From: Austropuccinia psidii
Taxonomy: Eukaryota > Basidiomycota > Pucciniomycetes > Pucciniales > Sphaerophragmiaceae
Length of the DNA stretch: 64,000 nucleotides
Reading direction: 5' to 3'
Assembly (NCBI GenBank): GCA_023105745.1
Contig: JALGQZ010000007.1
Coordinates: forward strand, 52,619,569-52,683,568
Of the stretch, positions 11,701 through 24,028 are shown piece by piece. Each line of letters opens with the position of its first letter. Within the stretch, counting starts at the first letter, position 1. The position numbers and the translations under genes are program-made. The notes under the pieces are model-generated. The model made no database searches. It had not been told where the DNA came from and saw only the letters and a list, made by a program, of their open reading frames with translations.

Positions 11701-12528
11701 GTACACCAATCATGGGTAAATCCATCACAATCTTTAAATTCAAGGCCATATGCACAAAATCTTCATACCATGTCTTCAAAGGTTTGGATCATCCTTTAAG
11801 CCAGACCATCAGTTTGTGGGTGGTAGGCTGTAGAGAAGGATAATTTTGTCCCAAATAGCTGGTTAAGATTTGTCCATAGTGCTGAGGTGAATTTGGGATC
11901 TCTGTCACTAATGATGTTTGTGAATATGCCAGTCCATGATACTACTCTATTCCATATCATAAGATCTGTATCCATGGCTGTATCATCCTTGTGACATGGT
12001 AGGAGGATCGGAGTCTTTCTAAATTTTTCAACACTAACTAGGCAAGCATTATTCCTTCTATCACCCCCTGGTGGCAGGCCAGTTACCCAATCCACATGCA
12101 CAACTTTGCAAGGTCTGCTGGGTTCTTTGGTCTTGATCACAATTCCAAGTCTTGTGCCAGTGGACTTATTTTTTTTAACATCTGTCACAGTTTTTGAAAT
12201 ACTCTGCAGCATCATTCTGCCACATTGGCCACCATATGCAAGTTTTTACTTTTTCTCATGTTCTGTCTCCAGACAGATGTCCTTAGCAATGGCTGTCATG
12301 GCATTCTTCAAGTACAATATTGATTAAAGACCTGTCCAAAACTGTCATTACACAGGTATGCTTAGTTCTGTGGTATATTATACCATTCAGTAGGTGGAAT
12401 ATTCCTTCATCATATGATTTTTTCCATATCTCATCTAAGGCATGTATCAAAGAATTGTCTTTACAGTCCTTGGTAAGTCATTGGCATCAAATAATACAAT
12501 TCCTATCCTGAGTATAATTGTTTCTTAC
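8790..12528 (-). pseudogene. Element G: integrase and chromodomain end of pol, split by a solo LTR-C
   Basis: Integrase starts in degraded zinc-finger sequence near 12,500 and is well preserved from 12,215. Catalytic residues are visible as VHVDWVTG (first Asp), IISDRDPKF (second Asp) and AYHPQTDGLAER (region of the Glu). Downstream frames give WDKSHATPDFKVGDLVVVST, typical of the gypsy integrase C-terminus, then SLIKPYTSSD. The chromodomain-like tail EYLVRYSDPKCE follows. The LTR-C at 8,898-11,098 cuts this tail, and EDEWLAEKDIPEATKLLRRF appears on the far side at 8,801-8,892, completing it. A chromodomain can direct integration to modified chromatin. Stops at about 11,800 and 11,590 and several frameshifts inactivate the gene. 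Confidence 0.88.
8898..11098 (-). mobile_element. Solo LTR-C (2,201 bp) inserted in the G chromodomain
   Basis: On the plus strand it begins TGTAAGG and ends GGCTCACA, flanked by perfect TTTTG duplications at 8893-8897 and 11099-11103. It is homologous to G's own LTR, so a relative of G inserted in G. Its interior is AT-rich and noncoding. Confidence 0.9.
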
Positions 12529-15500
12529 TGTCAGCCTGCGACTCAAAACCAGAGAACAAGCATAACAGCCAAAAACCATTCACCAGTGGTAAAGCCAAGA
12601 TACCGCCAAAACATGGAGCTGCAAAAAATTAACTCAAAAGGTATTGAAAGAAAGAGGAAAATAACCTTCTTCCAAATATACAAGTCCCATCATCATAGGA
12701 CAAAGAATAACAAAGTTATTCCTGCTCAAAGCTATTGCTGAGAATAAATCTTAATTTTCACCTATCATCTGAAATCCAGAGGAAGAGGCTTAACCCCATA
12801 AAATGGGTATTCAAATTGAAGCTCTAAGTCAGCGCTATTGAATGGTACTAGCCAAACAAAGATAGGACCAGGATTCCAGAAGTTATGATCAAAAAACGTC
12901 AAATAAGGGTCATTAAAATATTCACCTCCCATCTAACTTCTACAGTTTTAGTGTGAGATACCTAAATTGGAGTCTTTTTGGAAAACACATAATTAGGGCT
13001 ATCTAATGGATCCATCCATTTTTCCATATCTCATCTGGAACAAATGATATGTAGCAAACAAGCTGCATGCAGTTTTTGGACAAATCATAAATGTGTACAA
13101 GAAACCTTGTACATGGCAACACTTTGCCATATGTAATGATAGCCATACCAAATAAGGTCCCATTGTGTAGATCCCATCCAGGGCTACACAATGAATCAAT
13201 TTTGAGCTCAATATCCTAAAAAATGGCAAAGCTGAAGTGGTTTTAAGGTTAAAATCCCATAGTTTGGCCAATATAGCCTTATAGTGGGATACTATCCCAT
13301 AAGTATGATTATGAGGTGTCAAACAGACAGAGAAGCTTGCTTATACTTCAATACCTCATATTTAAGTCAACTAAAGAGGTCCATACAGGTTCTGTACAGC
13401 TTCTAAAACATCAGAAGCATCAGAACACACCTGTAAGCTCCATTGATGAAAACGTTCACCATGTATACGGTAAAAATGACTACTTGTGGTTCTAAAGCCA
13501 CATTTTCTCTACGATTTGACTATGAAACTGATGATAATAATACTATTAATCAACAGTACTATGTCTGTTCTTATAAAATATAATAATAAAATATTATTAT
13601 AACCACAATTAAATAATTAAAGAATTATTTCTTTCACGTGTTAAATACTACTAGTGATTTTAACAGTGAGCAGTAATTTTCTACAAGAATCAATTACAAG
13701 AAGAATTTAATAATAAAATCTTCTTTTATCAAAATAATAAAATTCTTTTAATATATAATTATCTTTTGCAAGAATAATTACAAAGATAATTCTTGAAGAA
13801 AACTAATACTAGAGAAAGACTTTAATAATTAAAAACAAAAGACTCACTAATATTCGAAAGAGCTTATTGAAAGATAAGAGTAGAGAAATTTGACGTAGAA
13901 TTGTGGATTTAAGGGATCAAAATGATTTATAACAGTATTACAACAAATTATAGTTGGATTCTATGATTTGGCGCCTTTCTGATTGATTCTGGAAGAATAA
14001 AACACTTAAGAATAGTTTAACTAATCCTTACTTGTTGGTAACAAAGATATAATTGATTAATAAGATGATGATTTGGAAAAAACAGCAAGAGGAGGCCTCT
14101 TTTAATTCAACAACAGCTCACAGAGGCGTGCCATGGAGCAGACTGAAAAAGCAGTGAGTGAGAAAACAATAAACCTTTTTTGATTATTTTTTGCATCATC
14201 TGTTGTCATGTAAGATTATCATAATTACTTAGTTGATGCTTTTATGTGACTACCAACCCCAATATGGTTAAGAATAAAAGGAGTAACATCTGTAAATCTT
14301 CTTTTATTCCAAAATAATCATTGATTTCTAAAAGTAATCAATGTTCTTGGCAATTTCATCACCGGTTTTAATTACTGGAATTTTTGAAGATTCAGTGTTT
14401 CACGTCAAATAGTCAAAAATGAACTGTACTGAAAACTTTTAATTTTACTAGTAAAACAATAACTCTTATTGGTTGTACCATAGAGAATACAGTTCTCTAT
14501 TAGTCATGAAAGTTTCAGAAATATTCATTAAGAATTGTATGTTGAATGAATTTTTGAAGTTTTTACCTCATTTCTACGTAGAATTGCAAATATCAGTGTT
14601 TCACTGGTTGCTATGAGGTAAATCAATGGATAAAAGTCCAAAAAGGGTTATAATTACTCTTTTGGGGTTTATCCATGGAAAATCATTAAGAATGGACATG
14701 GTTACAGGATTCTAAGTGGCCTTTTACCTCCTTGGCATGTCAAAATAGCAGGTTATTTGCTATTTTCTTAAGATTTACAGTAGTTGTAACATGGTAACCA
14801 AGTTCCCAAAAAGATTTTAGTTTACCAATTAGGCCAAGATCAACCATGGATCCAAGCTTTGGAGCTGTCCATGCCTCTGAGGCCTCAGAAGTTGGGTACC
14901 CTGGCTCTCTTTGATGTCTTTTGTCCCCCTTGCTTATTTTTCACGTCAAAATAGAAATTTAAGCTTAAACTGAGATATCCACTATGGGTGTACCAAAGGT
15001 CCATGTATGAATATCATGATATTAAGTGCCCAAAACATGAATAAAACTACTCTTAGTGTATATGTAACATGGGATTCCTCACATTCCCATTATTTTGGCG
15101 TGAAATTAAGATAAACAAAAATTTTCAAGGATCTTTTATGTGGTATTGATGATGTGGTATTGAAGTATTTTCCATTTTACCACCTCAAAGAGTTAATTTG
15201 TGCTTATTCACTCTATGGAGCTACCCTAGGTAAAGTTTTGTGTAGAATCCAAATCTGGCCTTAAATCCATGGATTTACCTACTCAATAAAAAGTTATTCA
15301 TCTTTTCTGAAATCAAAAAAGATGAATTTTGGATATATGCATGACTTATGAGTTATGCATAATTCAAATTTTATTTTTAAGATAATTGTGGCCTATTTGG
15401 GTATGTAAAATATACCTCAAGGCTCACATTTCCACCCAATACTAGTCTGTATTGAGTGTATAGAACCACAAACCAGCCCACAGTAGTGAAAGCCTTCACT

Positions 15501-15874
15501 CTGTGCTCGTGTGCAGAGGTAAACCATCTCCCACTACCCCAGAACAAGAGAAAAGGAGGCTTTTCCTCACCAGGAAGCTAATCCAGCATCCTGTTATTAA
15601 TATTCTTACATGGTATAACTTCTCGAATGAAGTGGTACCCTTGAAATTCAACAGGCTATAATTATAAGTCTTAATTATTGTAGGGTTTGTTATTGTAAAC
15701 CAACAGGCAAACACTGCACCCAGGGCTATCAGCAGCACTCACCATCACTAAATTATTTTAGTATAGCCTTTTTACTCATATTCTAACTTGAATATCATCT
15801 TTATTTCTGTTTCACACTGAGAGTTATAGCTTTTATTATGATTTTGAAGCTTTATCATAGGGGTACCCTTGACA
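12529..15874 (+). mobile_element. 5' LTR of element F (LTR-B), interrupted by LTR-C
   Basis: It begins TGTCAGCC and ends CCCTTGACA. The LTR-C at 13,508-15,428 and one 5-bp target copy are extra; without them the length is 1,420 bp, the same as the 3' LTR. LTR-B sequence continues across the break (GCCACATTT then CCACCCAATACTAG). Confidence 0.88.
13508..15428 (-). mobile_element. Solo LTR-C (1,921 bp) inside the F 5' LTR
   Basis: On the plus strand it begins TCTACGATTTGACTATG, a mutated form of the LTR-C start TGTAAGATGTGACTAT, and ends CAAGGCTCACA. The flanks are TTTTC (13503-13507) and TTTCC (15429-15433), matching at 4 of 5 bases. The uninterrupted F 3' LTR at about 20,128 shows the empty site CCACATTTCCACCC. 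Confidence 0.82.
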
Positions 15875-15890
15875 TTTTGGGGGCCTGGCC
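15875..15890 (+). promoter_or_regulatory. Primer-binding site of element F
   Basis: The 5' LTR is followed directly by TTTTGGGGGCCTGGCC, similar to the element G site. The primer tRNA is not identified. Confidence 0.55.
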
Positions 15891-16084
15891 TGGTTTTTTT
15901 ACCCATTTTAGACTAAATTCTAACTTGTTTTCACTATTTTTAGCTTATTTTCATGCTTGTTAGAGCTATTATACTTGTTTTATTTCTTATTTTTACTTTT
16001 TTTAAACCAGAAGAAGCCTTGAAGGGGGTTAATTTTGTGGTTTTTCTCTATTTTAATTTTTTTACTCAAAAACAAAAAAATGAA

Positions 16085-16940
16085 AAAAACTGTATACATA
16101 TTCCTTTTGAAACATAATATTTTTCATCATTTTTAAAGAGTTATAAATATATAATTTATATTTATAAAATACTCTCTTTTCATAATAAAATAAAAATCAT
16201 ATTTTATTATTGTTTTTTTTTCATGATATATACAAAGTATATATTATTTGAAGTTTTCCTAAAGAGAAACTCTGATAATTCATTTTTTCACCGAAATTAG
16301 CGTGAAAAATTGATTATTATCATTATTATTGAAAATGTCCATAATAATACTTCATAATAAGATAAAAATCATGTTTTATTATTGATCTTTTCTTTCATAA
16401 TATATACAGAGTATATATTGCTTTGGATTTTTCTTAAATAAAAACTGTTATAATTCATTTTTTCAACCTAGTTGGTGTGAGCAATTGATTACTATCATTA
16501 TTATTGATAATCTCAATAATAATACTTCATAATAAAATAAGAATCATCTTTTATTATTTATCTTTTTTTCATAATATATACAGAGTATACATTGTTTGAA
16601 TTTTTTTTAAAGAAAAACTCTTATAATTCATTTTTTTCACCCAAATTGGCCTCAAAAATTGATTATTATTATTGATAATATCAGTAATCATACTTCATAA
16701 TAAAACAAAAATCATATTTTATTATTGATATCTTTTTTTCATAATATACACAAAGTATATATTTTTTGAATTTCTCTCAAAGAAAAACTCTTATAATTCA
16801 TTTTTTCACCAAAATTGGCCAAAGATTTTATGATTATCATTATTATTGATAAATCCAATAATAATACTTCATAATAAAATACAAACCATATTTTATTGAT
16901 ATTTTAACATAATATTTACAAATTATATTGGGGAAAGCTG
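16085..16940 (+). repeat. Tandem repeat, about 5 units of about 171 bp, in the F leader
   Basis: The phrases ATCATATTTTATTATTG and TTCATAATATATACA recur near 16,195, 16,365, 16,540, 16,710 and 16,885, always followed by GTATAT...TTGAA, then CTCTTATAATTCATTTTTTCACC and an ATTATTATTGATAAT stretch. Units are imperfect and AT-rich, and each holds short inverted segments. They sit between PBS and gag, where leader or packaging signals are found in retroelements; that role is inference. Confidence 0.85.
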
Positions 16941-17040
16941 ATTTGATAATTATTATTTCAATAATAACTTGTCCAAAGTGAATTATAGATTCCTAGCAAA
17001 ACAGGAATTCAATCAACTAGCTGAAACTTTCACTTCACAA

Positions 17041-18957
17041 ATCAAAAATGATACCACCTCATTTCAAAGAGTTTGGAATTCCAAGGGAGTATTCCTCACA
17101 AAGAGAATCAACCATTAGTAGGAATAGAGGCGTGGAAAGGAGAGAAGTTGAAGTTGTTCAAAGTCATATTACATGGCAAAATGAACCTCCCTACACTTTC
17201 CAGGATGGGCTTCAAACCTCCAGGAATGGCTTGCATAGAAAAGTTTGTTCTAACCCATCAAATCTTCCAAGAACTTCTCCAATGCAAGAGCTTGTAGAAA
17301 GTATTCAGAGGATTTCCCTCAAAGATATATTCTTCAAAGAACCTATTTTAGAAAGGAAATGGAACCAGAGATAACATACTTTGACCCTTTCAGGCTCATG
17401 AGGACTGGTAACCCAATCAGACTCCCTAGTGGCTTCAAACCACTCAGGCACCAGCAGATCAGTGACCAAGAGTCACCATGATTTCCAATCCCAGATGGAA
17501 TCCAGGAGAGGAAGAGGATCATAGTCCAAGAGAAAGACTTCTTTCAACCAGAGGCAGAAAGATTCAGATCCTATGATCCAGAAATTGCTGGACCTGTTTC
17601 AAGAAGTACAAATAAACAACAAACAGTTGTAAATACTTCTAATGCAGCTAGCAGCCCTAAGATAAGGACTGATATCTCCACTCAGATGAAACACAATGTT
17701 GTGATACCTGAGAGTACCATAAGCAGTAATACTCTATGGTTACAATTGTCCCAATTTGTAGAACAAACTCAGAAAGAGTTTGAAAGACTCCATGGAATTA
17801 TTTCAAGTTTACACAAGGTTTGTACCTTACAAACTAAAACTATTCATACTTTTCAAGAGGACCATACTTAATTGTGTAAAAGCTCGGAAGATTCCAAAAG
17901 AAGACTAAATCAAGTCTTAGAGGAGCAAAATTAGTGCAAAAGGGATAGGGAATACCTGGATCAAAATATTGACAAATTATTGAACTTCTGCCAAAAAATG
18001 CAACCCCAAACACAAGGGAATGTTTCTGGAGACACACCATACCACCAGGAAGACATCAAACCAGATGCGTTGTTGGAGAAGAGGCCATGATCTCAATAAA
18101 AATACCATGATTAAGATAAGATGACTTATTCAGAGAAGGAAGAATTAAAACAGCTTCCAGAGGCTTCAAGTTGGCCCAAATTCTCTGGGATAGGAGAATA
18201 TGATCACATGGAACTCATTGATTTTATTGATGGAGTCTTTACTAATGTACCAAGTATACCAGATTACTGGATTACTGCCAGATTAAATACAGCTTTCAAA
18301 GGACATGCTAGTATTTGATACACAGAAATGAAAGAAATCCATGGCAGACAAAACTGGCCATGGTGGAGGAGCCAAATAATCCAAAAGTACAGAAATGATA
18401 CATGGATATGGCAGAAAACCCTTTCATTTGGAAATGATAGATACACAGTGGACAAAGATCCATATTATTAGTGTCTGAGACAGACAAAAAGGCTCATAGC
18501 CATTGACCCTAATGTAACAACAGAAATGAGAAATCATAAACTGTTGACCAAACTACCAGGAGACTTAGAGCATGCAATAAAATTCAGATTCTACAAAGAA
18601 TCCACCTTGGATGAAATATCAACTACTTTGCAAGAAGTAAGGATTAGAACATCTATTGGTAGATATGATGCCCATAGTACTGGTGATAAAAGTGAGAATC
18701 CAACCCTGGAAGCCAAAGGAACTCATGATTCAGAATCTGAAATCACAACAGTATTTCAAAACTGTGAATCACCCAATCACTATGCAGACAATTCTCCCAA
18801 ATACAGGGAAAAGATATTTGCAAGAGAGGAAGTAACAAGGAAAGACCAAGAAGGTCATGAATCTGACTCTGATAATCTGGGGAATGGCTGTATAAAATAT
18901 TCATACAGTCAGCCCACCTGCATGAGGAATACTTGGTTGAATTTAAGAACCATGTAA
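17041..18957 (+). pseudogene. Element F: gag-like pseudogene
   Basis: Several plus-strand frames belong to one damaged Gag gene. The best-preserved part starts at 18,121 and reads EASSWPKFSGIGEYDHMELI, the same capsid-like block as in the G gag (WPHFSGEGEYDHMEFI). It is followed by NWPWWRSQIIQKYRNDTWIW and LTKLPGDLEHAIKFRF. A partial zinc knuckle (FQNCESPNHYADNSPK) has one Cys, one His and an Asn where another Cys would be expected. In-frame TGA and TAG stops fall at GHASI* and DPYY*. The frame ends about 200 bp before the 3' LTR, so there is no room for pol. It is related to a second A. psidii gypsy lineage, from memory. Confidence 0.78.
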
Positions 18958-19141
18958 CAGAGCAAATTGGTTCAGTTCACTCCAAAAGAAGGAAACCAAT
19001 TACCAAACACCTGGATGGTTTGGAACATTAGCCACCAGAAAGGGAGGGTATGACCACAAGAAAGTTGTTTGATCAAGTTCCCATGAGCCATACTAATACC
19101 TCAAAAAAGACAGGAAAGTCTCATCAATGATGAGCATTTTT

Positions 19142-19154
19142 GAGGAGGAGGGTA
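19142..19154 (+). promoter_or_regulatory. Polypurine tract of element F
   Basis: GAGGAGGAGGGTA stands immediately before the TGTCAG start of the 3' LTR, the expected site of plus-strand priming. It confirms the plus orientation of F. Confidence 0.75.
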
Positions 19155-20574
19155 TGTCAGCCTGTGACTCAAAACCAGAGCACAAGCATGACAGCCAAAT
19201 ACCATAAACCAATGGTAAAGCCAAGATACCACCAAAACATGAGACTGATCCAAATTAACTCAAAAGGTATCAAAAGAAAGATGAAAATCACCTCTTTCCA
19301 AAAATACAAGTCTCATCATCATAGGACAAAGAATAACAAAGCTATTCTTGCTCAAAGCTATTGCTGGGCATAAACCCTAATTTTGACCTCCCATCTGAAA
19401 TCCAGAGACAGAGGCTTAAGCCCATCAAATGGGTGTTCAGGTTTAAGCTCCAAGTAAGGGCTATGCAATGGTACTAGCCAAGCTGAGCTAGGACCAGAAT
19501 TTCAGAATTTATGACCAAAATAGTGTCAAATAAGGGTGATTAAAATATTCACCTCTAATCTAACTTCTACAGTTTTAGTGTGAGATACCTAAAGTGGGGT
19601 CTCTTTGGAAAGAACAAAATCACGGCCATCTAATGGTTCCATATATCTCCCAATATCTCATCTAGAAAAAAAGATATGGAGCAAAAAAGCTCCATAAAGT
19701 TTTTGGACAAATCATAAACGTGTACAAGAAAACTTGTACATTGCATAACTTTACCATATTCAATGATAACCATACCAAATGAGGTACCATTTTGTAGATC
19801 CCATCCAGGGCTACACAATGAATCAATTTTGAGCTCAATATCCTGAACAATGAAAAATTTATAGCAGCTATAAGGTTGAAACCCCACAGTTTGGCCAATA
19901 CAGCCTTATAGTGGGATACTATCCCATAAGTATGATTATGAGGTGTCAAACATACAGAGAAGCTTGCTTATACTTCAATACCTCATATTTAAGTCAACTA
20001 AAGAGGTTCATACATTTTCTGTACCGCTTCTGACCCATCAGAAGCATCAGAACACACCTGTAAACTCCATTGGTGAAAACGTTCACCCTGTATAGGGTAA
20101 AAATGACTACTTGTGGTTCTAAAGCCACATTTCCACCCAATACTAGTCTGTATTGAGTGTATAGAACCACAAGCCAGCCCACAGTAATGAAAAATTTCAC
20201 TATGTGGTCGTGTGCACAGGTAAACCACCTCCCACGACCCCAGGACAAGATAAAAGGAGGCTTTTCCTCACCAGCAAGCTAATCCAGCATCCTGTTCTTG
20301 ATATTCTTACCTGGTATAACTTCTTTAAAGAAGTGGTACCCCTAGAATCTAACAGGTTATAAGTATAAGTTTTGATTATTGTAGGGTTTTTTATTGTAAA
20401 CCAACACTCAAAAACTGCACCCAGTGCTATCAGAAGCACTCACCATCAGTAAATTATTTTGGTATAGGCCTTTTACTCATATTCTCACTTTAATATCATC
20501 ATTACTTTCGTGTCACACTCAGAGGTATAGCTTTTATTATCATTTTGAAGCTACAACATAGAGTCACCCTGACA
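19155..20574 (+). mobile_element. 3' LTR of element F (LTR-B, 1,420 bp)
   Basis: It begins TGTCAGCCTGTGACTC and ends GAGTCACCCTGACA, with the purine tract before it and the CTTAC target copy after it. This uninterrupted copy serves as the reference for the other LTR-B copies in the window. Confidence 0.9.
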
Positions 20575-20579
20575 CTTAC

Positions 20580-22615
20580 CCCTTCAAAGAAAGTGGTGTT
20601 CAGGTCTGTAACACTGATTCCTTCTTTGGGGATCTGTGGAAAAGCTTCTTCTGGTACATAATCAGGGTTATCAATATTTTCTGATAGTGGCCGCCTGCTC
20701 CATCCTTCTGCGTTTTTATGAATATTCCCATCTTTGTGATCAATAGTCATATTGCCCCTATACTCTTATATGGCTATTTTCCATCTGTGTATATGTCTGT
20801 TAGGTTTATTCATGTTTAAAAGTTACTTAACAGTGGTACAATCTGTTATCACTTCAAAAACACATCCCTCCAGGAATTAATTTAATTTCCAAGGCACAGA
20901 CAAGGCATAAACACTCCATTTGAATTGCTTCATATCTGGATTCAGTTGGTTTTTTTTCCTGGATATGAAAGCTATGGGTCCTTCCAAATGTGTATCATTC
21001 ATAATCTCAACTTGTTGAATTTCAGCACCCAGCCCATCCCCTGATTCAACAATATACATTTTAAAAGGAAGTTTAAAACCTGGAATCAGTATGAGTGGAG
21101 CAGCGGTGAAGGCTTGTCTCAAAGATTCAAAGGCTTTGACTGTGTCAAAAGTCATTTCAAAAGCTGTGTCTTTGTCACATAATTTATAAAGAGGTCTTTC
21201 TATGGATGCAAAATCTTTAATATATTGCCTGTAATATCTGGCAAACCTCAAAAATGACTTAATTTCTTTATTGTTCTGAGGCATGGGTCTCAGCAATACT
21301 GCTGCAACCTTGTTCTTGTCAGTTCCAAGAGACAAACCAGATACTACATTTCCCAGTTCTTTGAGCTCTTTAAATCCAAAATGGAATTTCCTCAAAGAAA
21401 TTTTCATATTCACAGATTCAATTTTTGTCAAAACTCTGAATAATTTGTATATATGTTCTTCCCAAGTCATCAAACAGACAATAATGTCATCAATGTAGAT
21501 GATTAAACATCCTTCTGAAAGCTCTTGAGGAAATATTTCATTTATCATTCTTTCGAAGTGTGAAGGTGCATTCTTGATACCAAAAGGCATCCTCAAATAT
21601 TCATATACTCCACAATGAACAATAATTCTAATGTATTTTCTTGCCCTTGGTGTCAGCACATTCTGATGAAATCATTTAACAGCATCCATAGTGGTTATAT
21701 AAACTGCTTGAAAAATCTGGGTAAGGGAAATTCGGATTCTTGGTATTGGGTATCTGTCTGGAACATTGTAAGTGTTCAGATCTCTCAAGTCCGCAACCAT
21801 TCTAGATTTTCTATTATGGCATGCCATTACAACTGGTGTAGTTATTTCTACTTCCTCATTTTGGCCAAAATTTCTTATCACACCAAGCTCTAGAAATTCT
21901 TTAATATGAATTTCAAGAGCTTCTCTTGATTTAGGACTTTCTGGATATGCAGGTCTTCTTAAGAGTGGTGGAAAAGGTCTCTCAATATTAAGGATGATTT
22001 CAATTTCATGACCAATAATTGCCCCCAAAGGTTGTTTGTTGGAAGCAAGTGCTTCTCTAAGGTCATATAAAAGGGCAGAAAGTTCATTCTCCTGTTTATC
22101 AGTCAGATCAAGGCTTATTTCTGCTTCATTTAACTGTTCAGATTTGAATTTCTCAAACTCTAAGCTGAGTTGTGCTTCTTTGCTTACAGTAATTTGTCTT
22201 TTAAATGGTAAAAGGCGAATTTCTGATGCTTATTATCTGCAATAGTAAAGTATCTGTCCTTGTTGTTATGTAAGTTTATTCAATACATGATGAAATAGTC
22301 CTTTCCCAATATAAAATGGGTAATAAAGCAATTTTCCATAACAACAAATTCAACAGTGGCTTTTTAATTTCCATTAATATGTTGAAATATGACATTGGTC
22401 TCAAAGATTACCAATGCTTTCATTGGATTACTTGCATTATTGAATTTTATGCCATCAATTGGTAACAATTGGTCTTCAACATTTGCTGCACAAGTTTTAA
22501 GAAAAGATTTGCCAACACAGGAGTAGAAGGCTCCTGGGTCAAGTAAAAGCTTAATGGGTTTGATGTCAATCACCACTTCTGTTATACAGGAGTTACCAGG
22601 TGTATAACCTTTTCC
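20580..22615 (-). pseudogene. Element G: protease, reverse transcriptase and RNase H part of pol
   Basis: Protease comes first, with LLLDPGAFYSCVG near 22,540 (D-P-G-A in place of the usual D-S/T-G-A; the variant also stands in the relatives I recall). Reverse transcriptase follows: RMPFGIKNAPSHF near 21,580 and the catalytic box IIYIDDIIV near 21,490, both intact. The connection and RNase H region then runs to about 20,880, with ...SFLRFARYYRQYIKDFA as the usual gypsy marker. The last stretch (HKDGNIHKNAEGWSRRP) corresponds to the end of RNase H. Several frameshifts and stops break it into at least four frames. It is interrupted at 20,579 by F and continues as integrase below 12,524. Confidence 0.88.
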
Positions 22616-24028
22616 TGTCAGGCTGAGTCTGTAAAGAGGTGATAATAAAAAGTGTTTAAAACCTAAACTATTACTGTGACATGGATAAAAATGTTTCAAA
22701 TAGGTTTCAGTCAAAAGAAAAGGGCTTTAATAATGATTATTAGTGGTGGTGAGCACTGTTGAAAGCCCTGGGTGCAGCTCTACCTGTTGGGTTACAATAA
22801 TAAAGTCTAAAATACTAAAGTTTATAGTATAACCTGGTTATTTTCCAAGAGTATAAGCTTTTTTTAACAGTTGTACTAAGTAGGAATTCAAGAGAAGGAT
22901 AAGGAAACCTTGCTGGTGGAGAAAAGGTCCCTTTTTAACCTAAAATTGGGTGAAAAAGGCTTGTAGACCTTTCCATGTAGAGGAAGTGAGGTTTTACACT
23001 TCCAGATACTGGCTTGTGGCTTTCATAGTGCCTATATGCTCTGTATTGGGCTAAGATGTGGTTTTGAAACCACATGTGGGCAGTTTTCACCAGGACAGGG
23101 TGAAAACTTTCATCTGCGGACCACATAGCCCTTTTCTGATGTGTATGATGCGTAGAATGCTGTACAGAACCTGTACAGGGCCCCAGTATTGAACATGATA
23201 TGAGGTATTGAGGTATAAACCAGCTCCTTTTTCTGTTTGACACCTCATAATTATAATTATGGGATAATATCCCACAGTAAGACTGTGTTGGCCTAACTGT
23301 GGGATTTTGAGGTTAAGACTGACATAACTTTGTCAGTTTTTGAGATATCAAGCTCAACGTTGGTTCATTGTGTAGTTCTGGATGTATTCTAAGCAATGGT
23401 ACCTCATTTGATATGGCTATCGTTAAATATGGAAAGGTTATGCCATGTACAAGATTTTTTGTACATATGTATGTTTTACTTAAAACTGTATGGAGCTTGT
23501 TTTCCCCATAAGCTTGTTCTAGAGGAGATATTGGAAAATGGATGGCACCATCAGATATTCCTGATTTTGCACATCCCAAAACACCCCATGTTAGGTATCT
23601 CACACTAAAAATCTAGAAGTTAGATGGGAGGTGAATGTTTTATTCACCCTTATTTGACCTTATTTTGGTCATAACTTCTGTAATTTTGGAGCTAGCTCAA
23701 TTTGGCTGGTACCATTAGTTAGCCCTGACCTAGATATTAATCTTAAATAACCATTCGATGGGGTTAAGCATCTTCCTCTGGATTGCAGATGAGAGGTGAA
23801 AGTTAAGGTTTATGCTCAGCAACAACTTTGAGCAGGAATAACTGTGTTATTCTTTATCCTATGATTATGGGACTTGTTTATTTGGAAAGGGGTTAGTTTC
23901 CTCTTTCTTTTGATATCTTCTGAGATGATTTGGCTCAGCTCCATATTTTGGTGGTATCTTGGCTATACCATTGATTCATGGTATTTGGCTGTCATGCTTG
24001 TCCTCTGGTTTTGAGTCACAGGCTGACA
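22616..24028 (-). mobile_element. Solo LTR-B (1,413 bp) inserted in element G
   Basis: In its own sense it begins TGTCAGCCTGTGACTC and ends GACTCAGCCTGACA. It is flanked by a perfect duplication, TTTCC on the plus strand, at 22611-22615 and 24029-24033. Excising it with one target copy joins KPNRGK to KGYTPGNSC, which is the continuous order in the related polyprotein I remember. Confidence 0.9.

Larger units (their letters stand above)
12529..20574 (+). mobile_element. Gypsy-related element F, gag-only, inserted in G pol
   Basis: The element carries two LTR-B copies of the same reconstructed length (1,420 bp each, once the LTR-C insertion is removed from the left one). Its 3.3-kb interior has a PBS, a tandem repeat, a gag-like gene and a purine tract, but no reverse transcriptase or integrase. 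It is flanked by perfect CTTAC duplications at 12524-12528 and 20575-20579. The minus-strand pol of G reads through the empty site (TTFFEGVR then NNYTQDR...). The two LTRs differ at roughly 13-15% of sites in the part I compared, so the insertion is old. It probably depended on pol from a related element. Confidence 0.88.

Noticed and set aside
16085..16940. CRISPR-like regular repeats
   Set aside because: Units of about 171 bp without unique spacers, in a eukaryotic retroelement leader, are an ordinary tandem repeat.
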